DNA of 44,885 nucleotides, taken from the NCBI RefSeq assembly GCF_002368075.1, contig NZ_AP018314.1:4881677-4926561 (forward strand). Reading direction: 5' to 3'. Within the stretch, counting starts at the first letter, position 1, and each line of letters starts with the position of its first letter. The stretch comes from Sphaerospermopsis kisseleviana NIES-73 (GTDB lineage Bacteria; Cyanobacteriota; Cyanobacteriia; Cyanobacteriales; Nostocaceae). Below the pieces are notes generated by a model, which did no database searches, had not been told where the DNA came from, and saw nothing but the letters and a program-made list of their open reading frames with translations. The position numbers were made by a program, and so were the translations under genes. Positions 35,310-44,117 of the stretch are shown one piece after another.

Positions 35310-35769
35310 CTGTTATTGGGGAAAAGGTGATTGGTAATTAATAATTAGTTCATGGTCTGTTGTCAGTGTTTTTGGTAACAACTGCAAAAAAAACTTTTCT
35401 CATGCTCTCTAGCTTCTAAACTGTAAACAGAGGAAAGTTTCACCTTGTGGCATTGACTGGTTTATGGCACATTGCTAAGGTTAATTGTCCTTTGTCAGTT
35501 GTTGGTTGTTTGTATTTTGCCACTGACTACTGACTACTGACCACTGACAGAAAAATTTTAGATTTTGGATGTTAGATTGTGGATTGGGAATTTTCGGGAT
35601 AAACTCGGCCTTTTCAGGGCAGAATTAATCCAAAATACTCTCTGCGCTGCCTACGCTTCGCTAACGCCAATCTAAAATCCTCAAGCTCCACATTTTAGGG
35701 TGGAGTAAATCCAAAATCCAAAATCGTAAATCTAAAATTGATTGACCCCTGACTAATAATTAATCACGA
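35310..35769. repeat. Repeat-rich divergent spacer between surE and pheS
   Basis: Holds CTGACTA/CTGACCA heptamers (~35521-35550), and a degenerate version of the TTTTGGAT / AATCTAAA paired repeat (~35555-35740). It also has a GC-rich fragment with CTACGCTTCGCTAACGCC similar to that at the window's first bases. Promoters for both genes must lie here, but none is clearly recognised. Confidence 0.65.
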
Positions 35770-36762
35770 ATGACTAGCAATTTAGAGGAACAACTTTTAG
35801 TATTACGGCAGGAAGGAGAAACAGCGATCGCTGCTGCTGATACCCTAGAACGCCTGGAAGAACTGCGAGTTAACTATTTGGGCAAAAAAGGTCAACTGGG
35901 GGCGCTGTTACGCAGCATGGGACAAATGAGTGCGGAGGAACGTCCTAAAATTGGGGCGATCGCCAATACAGTTAAGGAAGCTTTACAAAACAGTCTTGAC
36001 CAGCAACGCACCGCTTTAGAAACTGCCCAAATTCAAGCACAGCTAGAGTCTGAAACTTTAGATGTGACTATGCCCGGTATTTACCGTCCCCAAGGTCGCA
36101 TTCATCCCCTCAATGGTATCATTGACCAAGCTCTAGATATCTTTGTCGGTATGGGTTACACTGTCGCCCAGGGGTCAGAGATGGAAACAGATTACTACAA
36201 TTTTGAAGCCCTCAACACCCCTCCTGACCACCCAGCCCGTGATATGCAGGATACTTTCTATTTGCCAGATGGAAATTTACTGCGGACTCACACCTCATCG
36301 GTGCAAATTCGCTACATGGAAAAAGAAGAACCACCATTTAAAATTGTTGCCCCTGGTCGAGTTTACCGCAGAGACGATGTAGACGCTACCCACTCGGCTG
36401 TTTTCCATCAAATTGAACTTTTAGCAGTTGATGAAGGTTTAACTTTTACAGATTTGAAAGGCACGGTAAAGATATTTTTACAAGCGATGTTTGGTGATTT
36501 ACCCATTCGTTTCCGCGCTAGTTATTTTCCTTTTACCGAACCTTCTGCGGAAGTTGATTTACAGTGGAATGGGCGCTGGTTAGAAGTAATGGGTTGCGGT
36601 ATGGTTGACCCCAATGTATTAAAATCTGTGGGTTATGATCCAGAGATTTATAGTGGTTTTGCTGCTGGTTTTGGTGTAGAACGTTTTGCGATGGTTTTAC
36701 ATCAAATTGATGATATTCGCCGTTTGTATAATAGCGATTTGCGCTTTTTAAGGCAGTTTTAA
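35770..36762 (+). CDS. pheS: Phenylalanyl-tRNA synthetase alpha subunit
   Basis: Catalytic subunit of the alpha2-beta2 class II synthetase that charges tRNA-Phe. Its 330 residues begin with a coiled-coil tRNA-binding arm ([20 protein letters not shown], then [19 protein letters not shown]). The catalytic core follows: [73 protein letters not shown], and motif 3 [20 protein letters not shown]. The Phe-binding pocket region is intact. The partner pheT is not adjacent, as is usual in cyanobacteria. A CAGTGGT / ACCACTG inverted repeat lies just downstream (36771-36801). Confidence 0.97.
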   Translation: MTSNLEEQLLVLRQEGETAIAAADTLERLEELRVNYLGKKGQLGALLRSMGQMSAEERPKIGAIANTVKEALQNSLDQQRTALETAQIQAQLESETLDVTMPGIYRPQGRIHPLNGIIDQALDIFVGMGYTVAQGSEMETDYYNFEALNTPPDHPARDMQDTFYLPDGNLLRTHTSSVQIRYMEKEEPPFKIVAPGRVYRRDDVDATHSAVFHQIELLAVDEGLTFTDLKGTVKIFLQAMFGDLPIRFRASYFPFTEPSAEVDLQWNGRWLEVMGCGMVDPNVLKSVGYDPEIYSGFAAGFGVERFAMVLHQIDDIRRLYNSDLRFLRQF

Positions 36763-36880
36763 CTAATTATCAGTGGTCAATAGTCAGTAGGATAACCACT
36801 GAAAAACTGACTAATGACTACTGAATAATTTTTACAATGAACACAAATTTCACAATTATCAATTATTCAAAGAGGATTTA

Positions 36881-37515
36881 TTGATATTGAGTAAACCTTT
36901 GACTATTTATATGGATTCCTGTTGTTTCTGCTGTCTTTTAGACGATCCCGTACAGTATCGAGTTCGGTTAGAAACTGAAGCAGTAGTCTCAATTCTAGAA
37001 TATTGCGATCGCGGCGATTTAGTCTTAGTCAACAGTGATGCTCTAGAGTTTGAGCTTCAAAAAATTCCTGATTCTGGTAATCGTGATCAGATTTTAGCTT
37101 TTTTAGGTGCAGCAAATATCTTTGTTGAGTCAAATGAAGATATAGAATCTAGAGCAGAGATTTTATGTGGACTAGGTTTTACTTTATATGATTCATTAGA
37201 CATCTCCACAATAGAATGTATTAATTTGTCATAAGTTGTAGGGGCGAAGCTTATGGGCGATAATTTAACGGAAAAATCAGACATCTAGATATCCCATAAG
37301 CTTCGCCCTGCCCCCATAAATAGGTTCCATAATTTCTTTTCTGGAGATGTCTATTGCATTTAGCGTTTGCAGAAGCAGCGGCAGTAACAGTCTTTCTGAC
37401 GACAGATGATCGACTGTTAAGAAAAGCAAGGAATTATATTAATGATGTTAAAATAAATGTGGCTAATCCCGTCAATTGGTTAATGGAAAATCAAAAGTTA
37501 ATTCAGGAGTTTTAA
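36881..37515 (+). pseudogene. PIN-domain toxin-like gene interrupted by a MITE
   Basis: A PIN-fold RNase gene in two pieces. 5' piece: TIYMDSCCFCCLLDD with the first acidic residue, an ILEYCDRGDLVLVNSDALEF segment, and GLGFTLYDSL up to 37197. 3' piece from 37356: HLAFAEAAAVTVFLTTDDRL, then LLRKARNYIND and the end at 37515. The last Asp pair (TTDD) supplies catalytic residues. A 155-bp element separates them; translation from the start runs into it and stops at 37234. Start is TTG at 36881 or 36887, after AGAGGA. Followed within 2 bp by a small gene that may be its partner. The element removed, the gene would code for ~160 residues. Confidence 0.9.
37198..37352. mobile_element. 155-bp MITE inserted in the PIN-domain gene
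   Basis: Perfect 11-bp terminal inverted repeats AGACATCTCCA / TGGAGATGTCT. The 3-bp target duplication ATT flanks it (37195-37197 and 37353-37355). Removing the element plus one ATT gives LYDSLHLAFAEAAAV in one frame. A second, internal inverted repeat GGGCGAAGCTTATGGG / CCCATAAGCTTCGCCC (16 bp, perfect) forms a large hairpin. Non-coding. Confidence 0.92.
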
Positions 37516-37517
37516 AA

Positions 37518-37712
37518 ATGAAAGCCAGTGAAATTTCTAGAAGAGGCTACCAAGCACTAATCCAAGAATTAGGTTATGGTGGTGCTGCTAGATTTTTACT
37601 AAGATTTGAATCCGGTTTTGGAGATTATACAAAAGATCGTCATCAATGGCTAGATCAATGAACAATGGATGACTTTCGTAATTATATTCAACAAAAACGC
37701 CAACAAAAATAA
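37518..37712 (+). pseudogene. Small gene after the PIN gene, with a premature stop
   Basis: ATG 37518 starts MKASEISRRGYQALIQELGY, then GGAARFLLRFESGFGDYTKD and RHQWLDQ, followed by TGA (37659-37661). In frame after the stop the reading goes on TMDDFRNYIQQKRQQK to TAA at 37712. The continuation looks like the natural end of the protein, so a nonsense change has probably removed ~17 residues. The 47-residue product may still be made. It begins 2 bp after the PIN gene stop, so the two probably form one unit. No family name is recalled. Confidence 0.65.
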
Positions 37713-37802
37713 AGGTAAGTATTCAGCTATCAGCGGACAGCAGTCAGCTTTTTAAAGGTTACGCCAAAAATCACGCTAGTGATAATCTACGGTTTTATTA
37801 AA

Positions 37803-37831
37803 TATTCTGACTCCTGACTCCTGACTCCTGA
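37803..37831. repeat. Short heptamer array (CTGACTC)n
   Basis: Three copies of CTGACTC lie just after the end of the minus-strand RecQ gene. Same repeat class as elsewhere in the window. Confidence 0.8.
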
Positions 37832-37850
37832 ATTATTACAAATAAAGTAA

Positions 37851-39293
37851 TCATTTTTTACAATTATCACAATGTCCACAACGCAAATTTTCCGCTTCTT
37901 TCCCAAACCCAAAAGCAGTTAACAAAAACTGCCAACGACATTTTTTACTATACAAATATTCACTCATCTGTTTAGCAGCTTGTAATTGCATTTGTGGCTG
38001 TTTTCCCGACTTTGCAGAAATTTTATAATGAAAAGGATCAAGCCATTGTAATTGTCCACTACTATGAAGTAAAGAAAGCGCCGTTGCACCATCAGGAAAT
38101 TGTTTAATTACAGATGTTACTTCTCCTTGTTTTGGTAACTGTTTCGCTAACTGTTGTGCTTTTTGTTGTTGTTTCAATATTTGTTGTTCAAAAAACTGCT
38201 GTCTTTGCTTATCTTCAGCATCCAAAAAACCCGTTGGTTCACTAATTAAAGTTAACGCTTCCGCTGGTTTTCCATCTCTTCCCGCACGTCCAATTTCCTG
38301 CACATATTCCGATAATAAAAGTGGTGCTTGAAAGTGAATCACCCAACGGACATCTGGCTTATTTATCCCCATTCCAAAAGCGCAGGTACAAACCACAAAC
38401 GGCATTTTTCCATTTAACCAACTTGCTTCTACTGCGCGTCTTTCTGTTGCACCTAAACCCGCATGATAACTAGCAGTATTATACCCTAATTCTATTAACC
38501 ATGCTGCTAATTCTTCACTATCTTTACGAGTTCTCACATAAATCAAACCTGCTTGACTTTGGTGATTTTTAATGAACTTTAATAATTGTTGTTTTCTACC
38601 TTTCGGAGTCCAAGCGATTTTAACACTAAGATGTAAATTATTCCGGTAAGGATTGAGTTTATAACTATCAGGTTTTTGTAACTGTAAAACATCAGCAATT
38701 ATCTTTTGTGCAGCAGGATCAGCCGTTGCTGTAAAAGCAGCTATACTAATTTTTGTACCTGGTGGTTTTGTTTTTAATAAAGCTGGACGTACAGCACCCA
38801 AACGTCGATAAGCTGGACGAAATGTATCACCCCACTGCACTAAACAATGGGCTTCATCTAATATCAAACCATTAATTTGTAATTGGGGATGAGATAATCT
38901 TTCCCACACAGGAGGACTGAATAAAGTTTCTGGTGATAAATATAATAATCTTAATTGTTGTTTTTCTAAAGCTTGCAAAGTTGCCCGACGTTGATAAGTA
39001 GGTAGTTCACTATGTAAAAGTGCAGCTTTTTGATTTCGTTGTTTTAGTTCTTCTACTTGGTTTTCCATCAATGCAACCAAGGGAGAAACTACTAAAGTTA
39101 ACCCGGTTTTTAATAGTGCAGGAAGTTGAAAACAAATTGATTTTCCCCCTCCTGTGGGCATAATAATTAAAGCGTCTTTTTGGGATAATAAACTTTTGAC
39201 AATTTCTCCCTGTGGAGGACGAAAATCATCATAACCCCAGATTTGTTTTAATGCAGTGCGGAGTTCTGTTAATGATGTGGTCGGGTGATTCAT
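37851..39293 (-). CDS. recQ: RecQ-family ATP-dependent DNA helicase (short form)
   Basis: A 480-residue superfamily 2 helicase, 3'-5' on DNA. Motif I is MPTGGGKS (45-52), motif II DEAHC, motif III AAFTATADP and motif VI QEIGRAGRDGK. The zinc-binding RQC part is short: a single Cys and then CGHCDNCKK at the extreme C-terminus. The winged-helix and HRDC domains of full RecQ (~600 residues) are absent. A Gln-rich helical insertion (QQFFEQQILKQQQKAQQLAK) precedes it. Its ATG overlaps the stop of a 40-codon ORF by 4 bp, and that ORF overlaps an AAA ATPase gene upstream, so all three are likely translated from one mRNA. It could be a general repair helicase or part of a defence operon. Confidence 0.88.
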   Translation of the reverse strand: MNHPTTSLTELRTALKQIWGYDDFRPPQGEIVKSLLSQKDALIIMPTGGGKSICFQLPALLKTGLTLVVSPLVALMENQVEELKQRNQKAALLHSELPTYQRRATLQALEKQQLRLLYLSPETLFSPPVWERLSHPQLQINGLILDEAHCLVQWGDTFRPAYRRLGAVRPALLKTKPPGTKISIAAFTATADPAAQKIIADVLQLQKPDSYKLNPYRNNLHLSVKIAWTPKGRKQQLLKFIKNHQSQAGLIYVRTRKDSEELAAWLIELGYNTASYHAGLGATERRAVEASWLNGKMPFVVCTCAFGMGINKPDVRWVIHFQAPLLLSEYVQEIGRAGRDGKPAEALTLISEPTGFLDAEDKQRQQFFEQQILKQQQKAQQLAKQLPKQGEVTSVIKQFPDGATALSLLHSSGQLQWLDPFHYKISAKSGKQPQMQLQAAKQMSEYLYSKKCRWQFLLTAFGFGKEAENLRCGHCDNCKK

Positions 39294-39412
39294 ATTCTTC
39301 CTTTAGGACGATGAATAGCCTTACCCTCATGATCAAAACAATCTCCAGAAGTTCCAGGAAAAGCATTAATTAAACGATTTAACATATCAGGATCATCTTT
39401 AAAAACAGTCAT
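39290..39412 (-). CDS. 40-residue ORF linking the AAA ATPase and RecQ genes
   Basis: ATG 39412 lies inside the 3' end of the ATPase gene (14-bp overlap) and the TGA overlaps the recQ ATG (ATGA). The product starts MTVFKDDPDMLNRLINAFPG and continues TSGDCFDHEGKAIHRPKGRI. It is hydrophilic, with one Cys and two His. The tight overlaps on both sides argue that it is a real gene. No family recognised; it might be a small adaptor or the remnant of a larger partner. Confidence 0.5.
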   Translation of the reverse strand: MTVFKDDPDMLNRLINAFPGTSGDCFDHEGKAIHRPKGRI

Positions 39413-40517
39413 TATCAACACCCATCACATTTTTTGTGATATGTTCCATATACTTGTTTTCATATTCTGCTACTGGTATTAAATCAGGATTATTTAAATC
39501 AATTAATTCTCCATCTCTTTCTTTTAAAGATTGAATAATTAATGGTGAATGGGTAGTTGCAAAAAATTGAATTTTGGGAAATGTTCTTTTTAAATCTTCT
39601 ACTACTCGACGTTGCCATTTAGGATGTAGGTGTAAATCAATTTCATCAATTAAAACAATACCGGGTGTAAGTTTTGCAGCTTCACCTTCAAATTGCGGAT
39701 TTAATGTAATACAACGATAGGCAATATCTGCAACTATTCCTATCATATTTCTTACCCCATCACTTAACATTTTAAAGGGCAAAGTTATCCCATCTTGTGA
39801 AGTAGCAACCAGTTCTTTTTGCAGTATGTCATACTTAACGTCTCCCCAATCTTCCATACAATTTTTAATAGCTTCTTTAACTGCTAACAAACTCCCCAAA
39901 GTTTTCCCTTGTTGTAAAGATGCTAATTCATAAGTTTTAAACCACTGGATTAATTTCTTTAATTCGTAGGAATTACTTAAACAATTATCATATCCTTCAA
40001 ACCGAGAGCGAGGAGCGAGTGTTTTAATATTTCTTTGTTTACGTTGAACCCAAAGGCGGCTTGTAGCGTAGTATGAAATTACGGGCAAAATAATCTTTTC
40101 TCTATCTTGTTCCTGAATACGAATTTTCTGCTGTAATTCCTTAGCATAAGTTGAAATTAATTTTGCACCTTCACGAGTTGTACTACCACCATCGTTTTTT
40201 ATTTCTCTTGTCCATGACATCTCTGTAACATCTTCAAAACTACCATGACAAGATATGACAACTGGTAAAATCGGTTCTAGTGTTGGTGTTTCCCCTTCTG
40301 TCCTGATAATACGACGAATTTCATCTCTCAGAATATTGCGTGAGTCAATTGTATCAATTCCCAAGAAAAAACTTCCTGCTGCAATCGCTAGTGCATCAAG
40401 AATGGCAGTCTTTCCCTTAGCATTGTCACCAATAAAAACGTTAAATTGATCGGAAAACTCAAAAACTTTATGCTCAAAGCATCGGAAATTTTGAATTTCA
40501 AGTTGTCGGATTTTCAT
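39399..40517 (-). CDS. AAA ATPase of the RecF/SMC type (PtuA-like), no TOPRIM
   Basis: A 372-residue ATPase. Start MKIRQLEIQNFRCFEHKVFE is followed by Walker A GDNAKGKT (30-37) and ILDALAIAAGSFFLGIDTID, a pattern I associate with ATPases of Septu- and retron-type anti-phage systems. The middle holds a helical region with ASLQQGKTLGSL. The C-terminal half has the signature-like LSDGVRNMIGIVADIAYR, Walker B IVLIDEIDLHLHPKWQRRV and the H-loop FATTHSPLII. It ends ~45 residues later. A Septu-type HNH partner (PtuB) is not present; a 40-residue ORF and a RecQ helicase follow with overlaps. AT-rich; no HIP1 site inside. Confidence 0.78.
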   Translation of the reverse strand: MKIRQLEIQNFRCFEHKVFEFSDQFNVFIGDNAKGKTAILDALAIAAGSFFLGIDTIDSRNILRDEIRRIIRTEGETPTLEPILPVVISCHGSFEDVTEMSWTREIKNDGGSTTREGAKLISTYAKELQQKIRIQEQDREKIILPVISYYATSRLWVQRKQRNIKTLAPRSRFEGYDNCLSNSYELKKLIQWFKTYELASLQQGKTLGSLLAVKEAIKNCMEDWGDVKYDILQKELVATSQDGITLPFKMLSDGVRNMIGIVADIAYRCITLNPQFEGEAAKLTPGIVLIDEIDLHLHPKWQRRVVEDLKRTFPKIQFFATTHSPLIIQSLKERDGELIDLNNPDLIPVAEYENKYMEHITKNVMGVDNDCF

Positions 40518-40649
40518 GTTAGTCTTCTCAAATCCAGTGCGGGAAATTAATAAAATTCACAAAAGCAATAAATATAACCTGGTGATGTTTATTTTAAACC
40601 CGCAAAATTTATCTAAAATTTGATATTTTTCAACTTTAAATTTTCAAAA

Positions 40650-40685
40650 GTGGGTTAAACTTACACATCGGCAAATTTAACCCAC
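40650..40685 (-). terminator. Rho-independent terminator of leuA
   Basis: On the minus strand, arms GTGGGTTAAA and TTTAACCCAC (10 bp, perfect) with a 16-base loop are followed by TTTTGAAAATTT. It begins 8 bp after the leuA stop codon. Confidence 0.7.
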
Positions 40686-40692
40686 TCTACCA

Positions 40693-42285
40693 CTAAGCTG
40701 TCACTTCTTCCTTCACGGTTTGCTGTAATGCAGCATACAATCTATTCAGGGCATTCACATAAGCCTGAGCCGATGCCACAATAATGTCTGTATTGGCTGC
40801 ATGACCGGAAAATACACGGGATTCATAACGTAAACGAATCGTCACCTCTCCCAGAGCATCAATTCCCCCTGTAACTGATTGCACAGAAAATTCAATCAAA
40901 TCATTAGGTACATTCACTACCCGATTGATGGCTTTATAAACTGCATCCACTGGACCAGTACCTATAGCTGCATCGGTTAATTCTTGTCCGTCTGGTGTCC
41001 GCAGGGTAACAGTTGCGGTGGGTTTGGCGTTGCTACCACAGGAAACTTGCACCAATTCGATTTTAAATAAGTCCGGTGCTTGTTTAATTTCGTCGTTAAC
41101 GATCGCCTCTAAATCCCAATCAGAAATTTCTTTCTTTTTGTCCGCTACTTCTTTAAACCGAATAAAGGCTTTATTTAAGTCATTCTCTGACAACTCAAAG
41201 CCCAATTCTTTTAAACGAGTACGAAACGCATTTCTACCTGAATGTTTACCCAATACTATTTGATTATCTGTCAACCCAATCAATTGGGCATCCATAATCT
41301 CATAAGTGAGTTTATTTTTCAACACTCCATCTTGATGAATCCCAGACTCGTGTGCGAAAGCATTAGCACCCACAATAGCTTTATTCGGTTGTACCAGCAT
41401 TCCTGTCAAGCTGGAAACCAAGCGGGAGGTTTTATAAATTTGCTTGGTGTCAATATTAGTTAATGATTCTTCAGAATCAGCAGGTCTACCAAAGAAGGAG
41501 TTAAAATATTGCCGTCTGACGTGCAAGGCCATGACTAATTCTTCTAAAGCAGCGTTCCCGGCTCTTTCCCCAATACCATTGATGGTACATTCTAGCTGTC
41601 TTGCGCCGTTTTTCACAGCTTCCAGGAAGTTGGCCACAGCTAAACCCAAATCATTATGGCCGTGGACGGAAATAACCGCCTGATCAATGTTTGGGACGTT
41701 TTCTTTGATACCTTTAATCAAAGCGCCAAATTCGCTGGGGGTGGTGTAACCTACGGTGTCGGGAATGTTAACAGTTGTTGCACCAGCAGCGATCGCCCTT
41801 TCCAAAACTTGATACAAAAATTCTGGATCGGATCTACCAGCATCTTCGGGAGAAAATTCTACATCATCGGTGAAGCTTTTCGCATAAGCTACCATTTCCT
41901 CAGCGATGGCAATTACTTCTGGTCTGGTTTTCTTTAACTTATATTGCAGGTGAATATCAGAAGTAGCAATAAATGTATGAATCCTCCCCTTAGCTGCTGG
42001 TTTGATCGCTTCCGCTGCGGCTTTGATATCATCGTGTCTAGCTCTAGCTAAACTACATATCACTGGACCATCTTCCAAGCCCACAGTCTGGGCGATTTTG
42101 CTCACTGCTTCAAAATCACCCGGACTCGCAAAGGCAAAACCAGCTTCAATTACATCTACACCTAAACGGGCTAATTGTTTGGCAATAATTAGCTTTTCGT
42201 CTATGTTTAAGGTCGCTCCTGGACACTGTTCTCCATCTCGCAGTGTCGTATCAAAGATGATAATTCTGTCTGCTTGACTGCTCAT
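40693..42285 (-). CDS. leuA: 2-isopropylmalate synthase
   Basis: First committed step of leucine synthesis: condenses acetyl-CoA with 2-oxoisovalerate. It has 530 residues. The catalytic TIM barrel shows [36 protein letters not shown], the metal-binding [16 protein letters not shown], and [18 protein letters not shown]. The linker region has [18 protein letters not shown]-terminal regulatory LeuA dimer domain (residues ~395-525) is present, so leucine feedback inhibition is expected. ATG 42285 directly precedes [12 protein letters not shown]. The 269-bp upstream gap shows no leader peptide that I can recognise. Confidence 0.97.
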   Translation of the reverse strand: MSSQADRIIIFDTTLRDGEQCPGATLNIDEKLIIAKQLARLGVDVIEAGFAFASPGDFEAVSKIAQTVGLEDGPVICSLARARHDDIKAAAEAIKPAAKGRIHTFIATSDIHLQYKLKKTRPEVIAIAEEMVAYAKSFTDDVEFSPEDAGRSDPEFLYQVLERAIAAGATTVNIPDTVGYTTPSEFGALIKGIKENVPNIDQAVISVHGHNDLGLAVANFLEAVKNGARQLECTINGIGERAGNAALEELVMALHVRRQYFNSFFGRPADSEESLTNIDTKQIYKTSRLVSSLTGMLVQPNKAIVGANAFAHESGIHQDGVLKNKLTYEIMDAQLIGLTDNQIVLGKHSGRNAFRTRLKELGFELSENDLNKAFIRFKEVADKKKEISDWDLEAIVNDEIKQAPDLFKIELVQVSCGSNAKPTATVTLRTPDGQELTDAAIGTGPVDAVYKAINRVVNVPNDLIEFSVQSVTGGIDALGEVTIRLRYESRVFSGHAANTDIIVASAQAYVNALNRLYAALQQTVKEEVTA

Positions 42286-42554
42286 TGGTTTTGGGTTTTG
42301 GTTGGTTGAGTTGTGACTGTGGGCTTAAAATACCTTGAACTTTATTAAAAAGAATAAAGGAGTCAGAATAGAGAATTTAGAATAAATTATATACGACTAG
42401 CTTATTTATAAGTGGGTTGAAGATACCTAGCAAATCTATGATTTGGTAGTTCTAACTTTTGGTGATGCTTCGCCTCAATAATTTCTTCTCACTCCTGGTT
42501 ATAGACTCCTTCTTCAGTTTTTAACTTTTGCTTTGTAAATAATTATTAATTTTA

Positions 42555-43064
42555 CTAAGCTTCGGTCTTTTCTATTTGGTCTCTAATATCGTTCAAGTCT
42601 ATATATCTATCCGTAGCATTACGCAATTCTCTAGCTATCATTCCTTCTGTCGATACCACTGTAATATGCGTATTTTTGGAACGTAGTAACTCGATCGCTC
42701 TTTCAAAATCTCCATCTCCACTGAATAAAACTACTCGGTCGTACTGGTCAACGGTATTGAACATATCAACAACAATTTCAATATCTAAATTAGCTTTTTG
42801 TGAATAACGGCCAGAGACATCATCATAATATTCTTTGAGAATTTTAGTCCGTACCGTATATCCCAAACTAATGAGTGCATCTCGAAAGCCACGTTGGTCT
42901 TGTGGGTCTTTTAAGCCGGTGTACCAAAAAGCATTGATTAATGTTGTCTCAGGTTGTTCGTTCTTAAAATATTCTAACACTCGTCGCGGGTCAAAAAACC
43001 AGCCATTTTTTTGTTGAGCATAGAACATATTGTTTCCGTCTACGAAAATAGACAGACGATTCAT
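42555..43064 (-). CDS. NYN-domain protein, LabA/DUF88 type
   Basis: A 169-residue PIN-like NYN-domain protein. The acidic active-site residues are in SIFVDGNNMFYAQQ (near the N-terminus), LDIEIVVDM and LFSGDGDFERAIELL, spaced as in the LabA/DUF88 family. LabA in Synechococcus affects the amplitude of circadian output, but most cyanobacteria have several paralogues, so a clock role is not implied. Family members are probable ribonucleases. The frame opens to ATG 43076; the internal ATG 43064 (MNRLSIFVDG) is the more usual start. Single gene, no obvious operon. Confidence 0.85.
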   Translation of the reverse strand: MNRLSIFVDGNNMFYAQQKNGWFFDPRRVLEYFKNEQPETTLINAFWYTGLKDPQDQRGFRDALISLGYTVRTKILKEYYDDVSGRYSQKANLDIEIVVDMFNTVDQYDRVVLFSGDGDFERAIELLRSKNTHITVVSTEGMIARELRNATDRYIDLNDIRDQIEKTEA

Positions 43065-44006
43065 TGGCAAAACCATAGAAATTTACACCTAAATAATAGA
43101 TAAGAATGTAAGATTGAACAATAGATTATAGCAATTCTTAATTGACAAGCTCGCTAATATCTATAATGGTAGTTATCATGTATAGCTTTTATCTTACCTC
43201 TGGCAAAGCATAAAATTGCCTGAAACATTGCTCGCACATTAAATTTGAGTCCTGGGAACTGAACCTGTTTCACCTCCGATTCTTGCAAATACAGCCTGTA
43301 ATCAAAATCTACCAATAAAAATGACCCAGTAATGGCATTTTGATCTGTATATCAGTCAAGTTTACTCCTAAAGAGGTATGGTATGGGGCTTTAGTTAGGA
43401 TTTAGACAGATGTCCATTTATAGATTTTTTCATCAACATCAGGGTTTTTTACTGGTAAGTATAAATGATGACTTACGCAAAACAGAACCAAAGCAGGGGT
43501 AATTCATGAATTACCCCTAGGCAAGAATCAGGTTTTTAGTCCAATCTTGCTTAAATCCTATAAATATTACTTTTGATGGGAAAAATCTCCTTGAATATTA
43601 TCTGTCATTGTATAAACTATGTCAAGAAAATTTAGAATTTTTACTGACAGGCAGATAAAATTTTTCTCTAATGCTTCCCTTTTGATTTAGTGAAATTTAT
43701 GGATAGGATATAATCTCAGCTTAACCGATTGCAAAGGTGCAACAGTTTTAGTTCATAGTCCAGTGCAACAATCATTGATGGGAATTTAGTCAAACACCAG
43801 GCTAGACTGTATTTGTATAATGCATGCGTAGTGGCAAATTCACCAATGCTAGTTTTGTATTAATTTAAGCATATTAGTAAAACGTAGTGTATGTATTTTC
43901 AGTTGTTAAGAGCCTGGAGAGAAAATTTTTGCATTTATAATCATTTTCCCCTTCTTCACTCTCATAAGTAACCTGTCAACTGTCACCTATTCCTTATTTC
44001 AGTAGC
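43065..44006. other. Long intergenic region
   Basis: About 940 bp without a convincing gene. It contains MITE copy 2 (43471-43553). On the minus strand at ~43169-43350 a 60-codon open stretch without a start codon reads like a protein fragment (LLVDFDYRLYLQESEVKQVQ), possibly a decayed gene. No RNA gene is recognised. Confidence 0.35.
43471..43553 (+). mobile_element. Short palindromic MITE-like repeat, copy 2
   Basis: Starts ACTTACGCAAAA and has the same central palindrome (GGGGTAATTC arm, 43496-43517) as copy 1 at 8482-8566, which is in inverse orientation. The copies differ at a handful of positions. Non-coding dispersed repeat. Confidence 0.8.
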
Positions 44007-44112
44007 TTTTGCCAAATAATTTGCTGTTATTTTGCCAAGGGATACAAAAAATGTCCCAATTTTTGCCAAGATAATAAATAATATTATTTTGCAAAAGTTC
44101 ACTTGGCAAAAA
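44007..44112. promoter_or_regulatory. Iterated TTTTGCCAA motifs upstream of the membrane-HTH gene
   Basis: Direct copies of TTTTGCCAA start at 44007, 44030 and 44061. A partial palindromic version TTTTGCAAAAG is at 44087, and an inverted copy CTTGGCAAAA at 44102. Spacing is 15-31 bp. The last copy overlaps a TTG that could be misread as the start codon. The clustering immediately before a gene for a DNA-binding protein suggests operators for autoregulation; this is inference. Confidence 0.5.
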
Positions 44113-44117
44113 CCAGC

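Noticed and set aside
44103-44117. TTG start for the membrane-HTH gene
   Set aside because: The TTG is part of the inverted CTTGGCAAAA motif; the ATG at 44118 gives a normal start.
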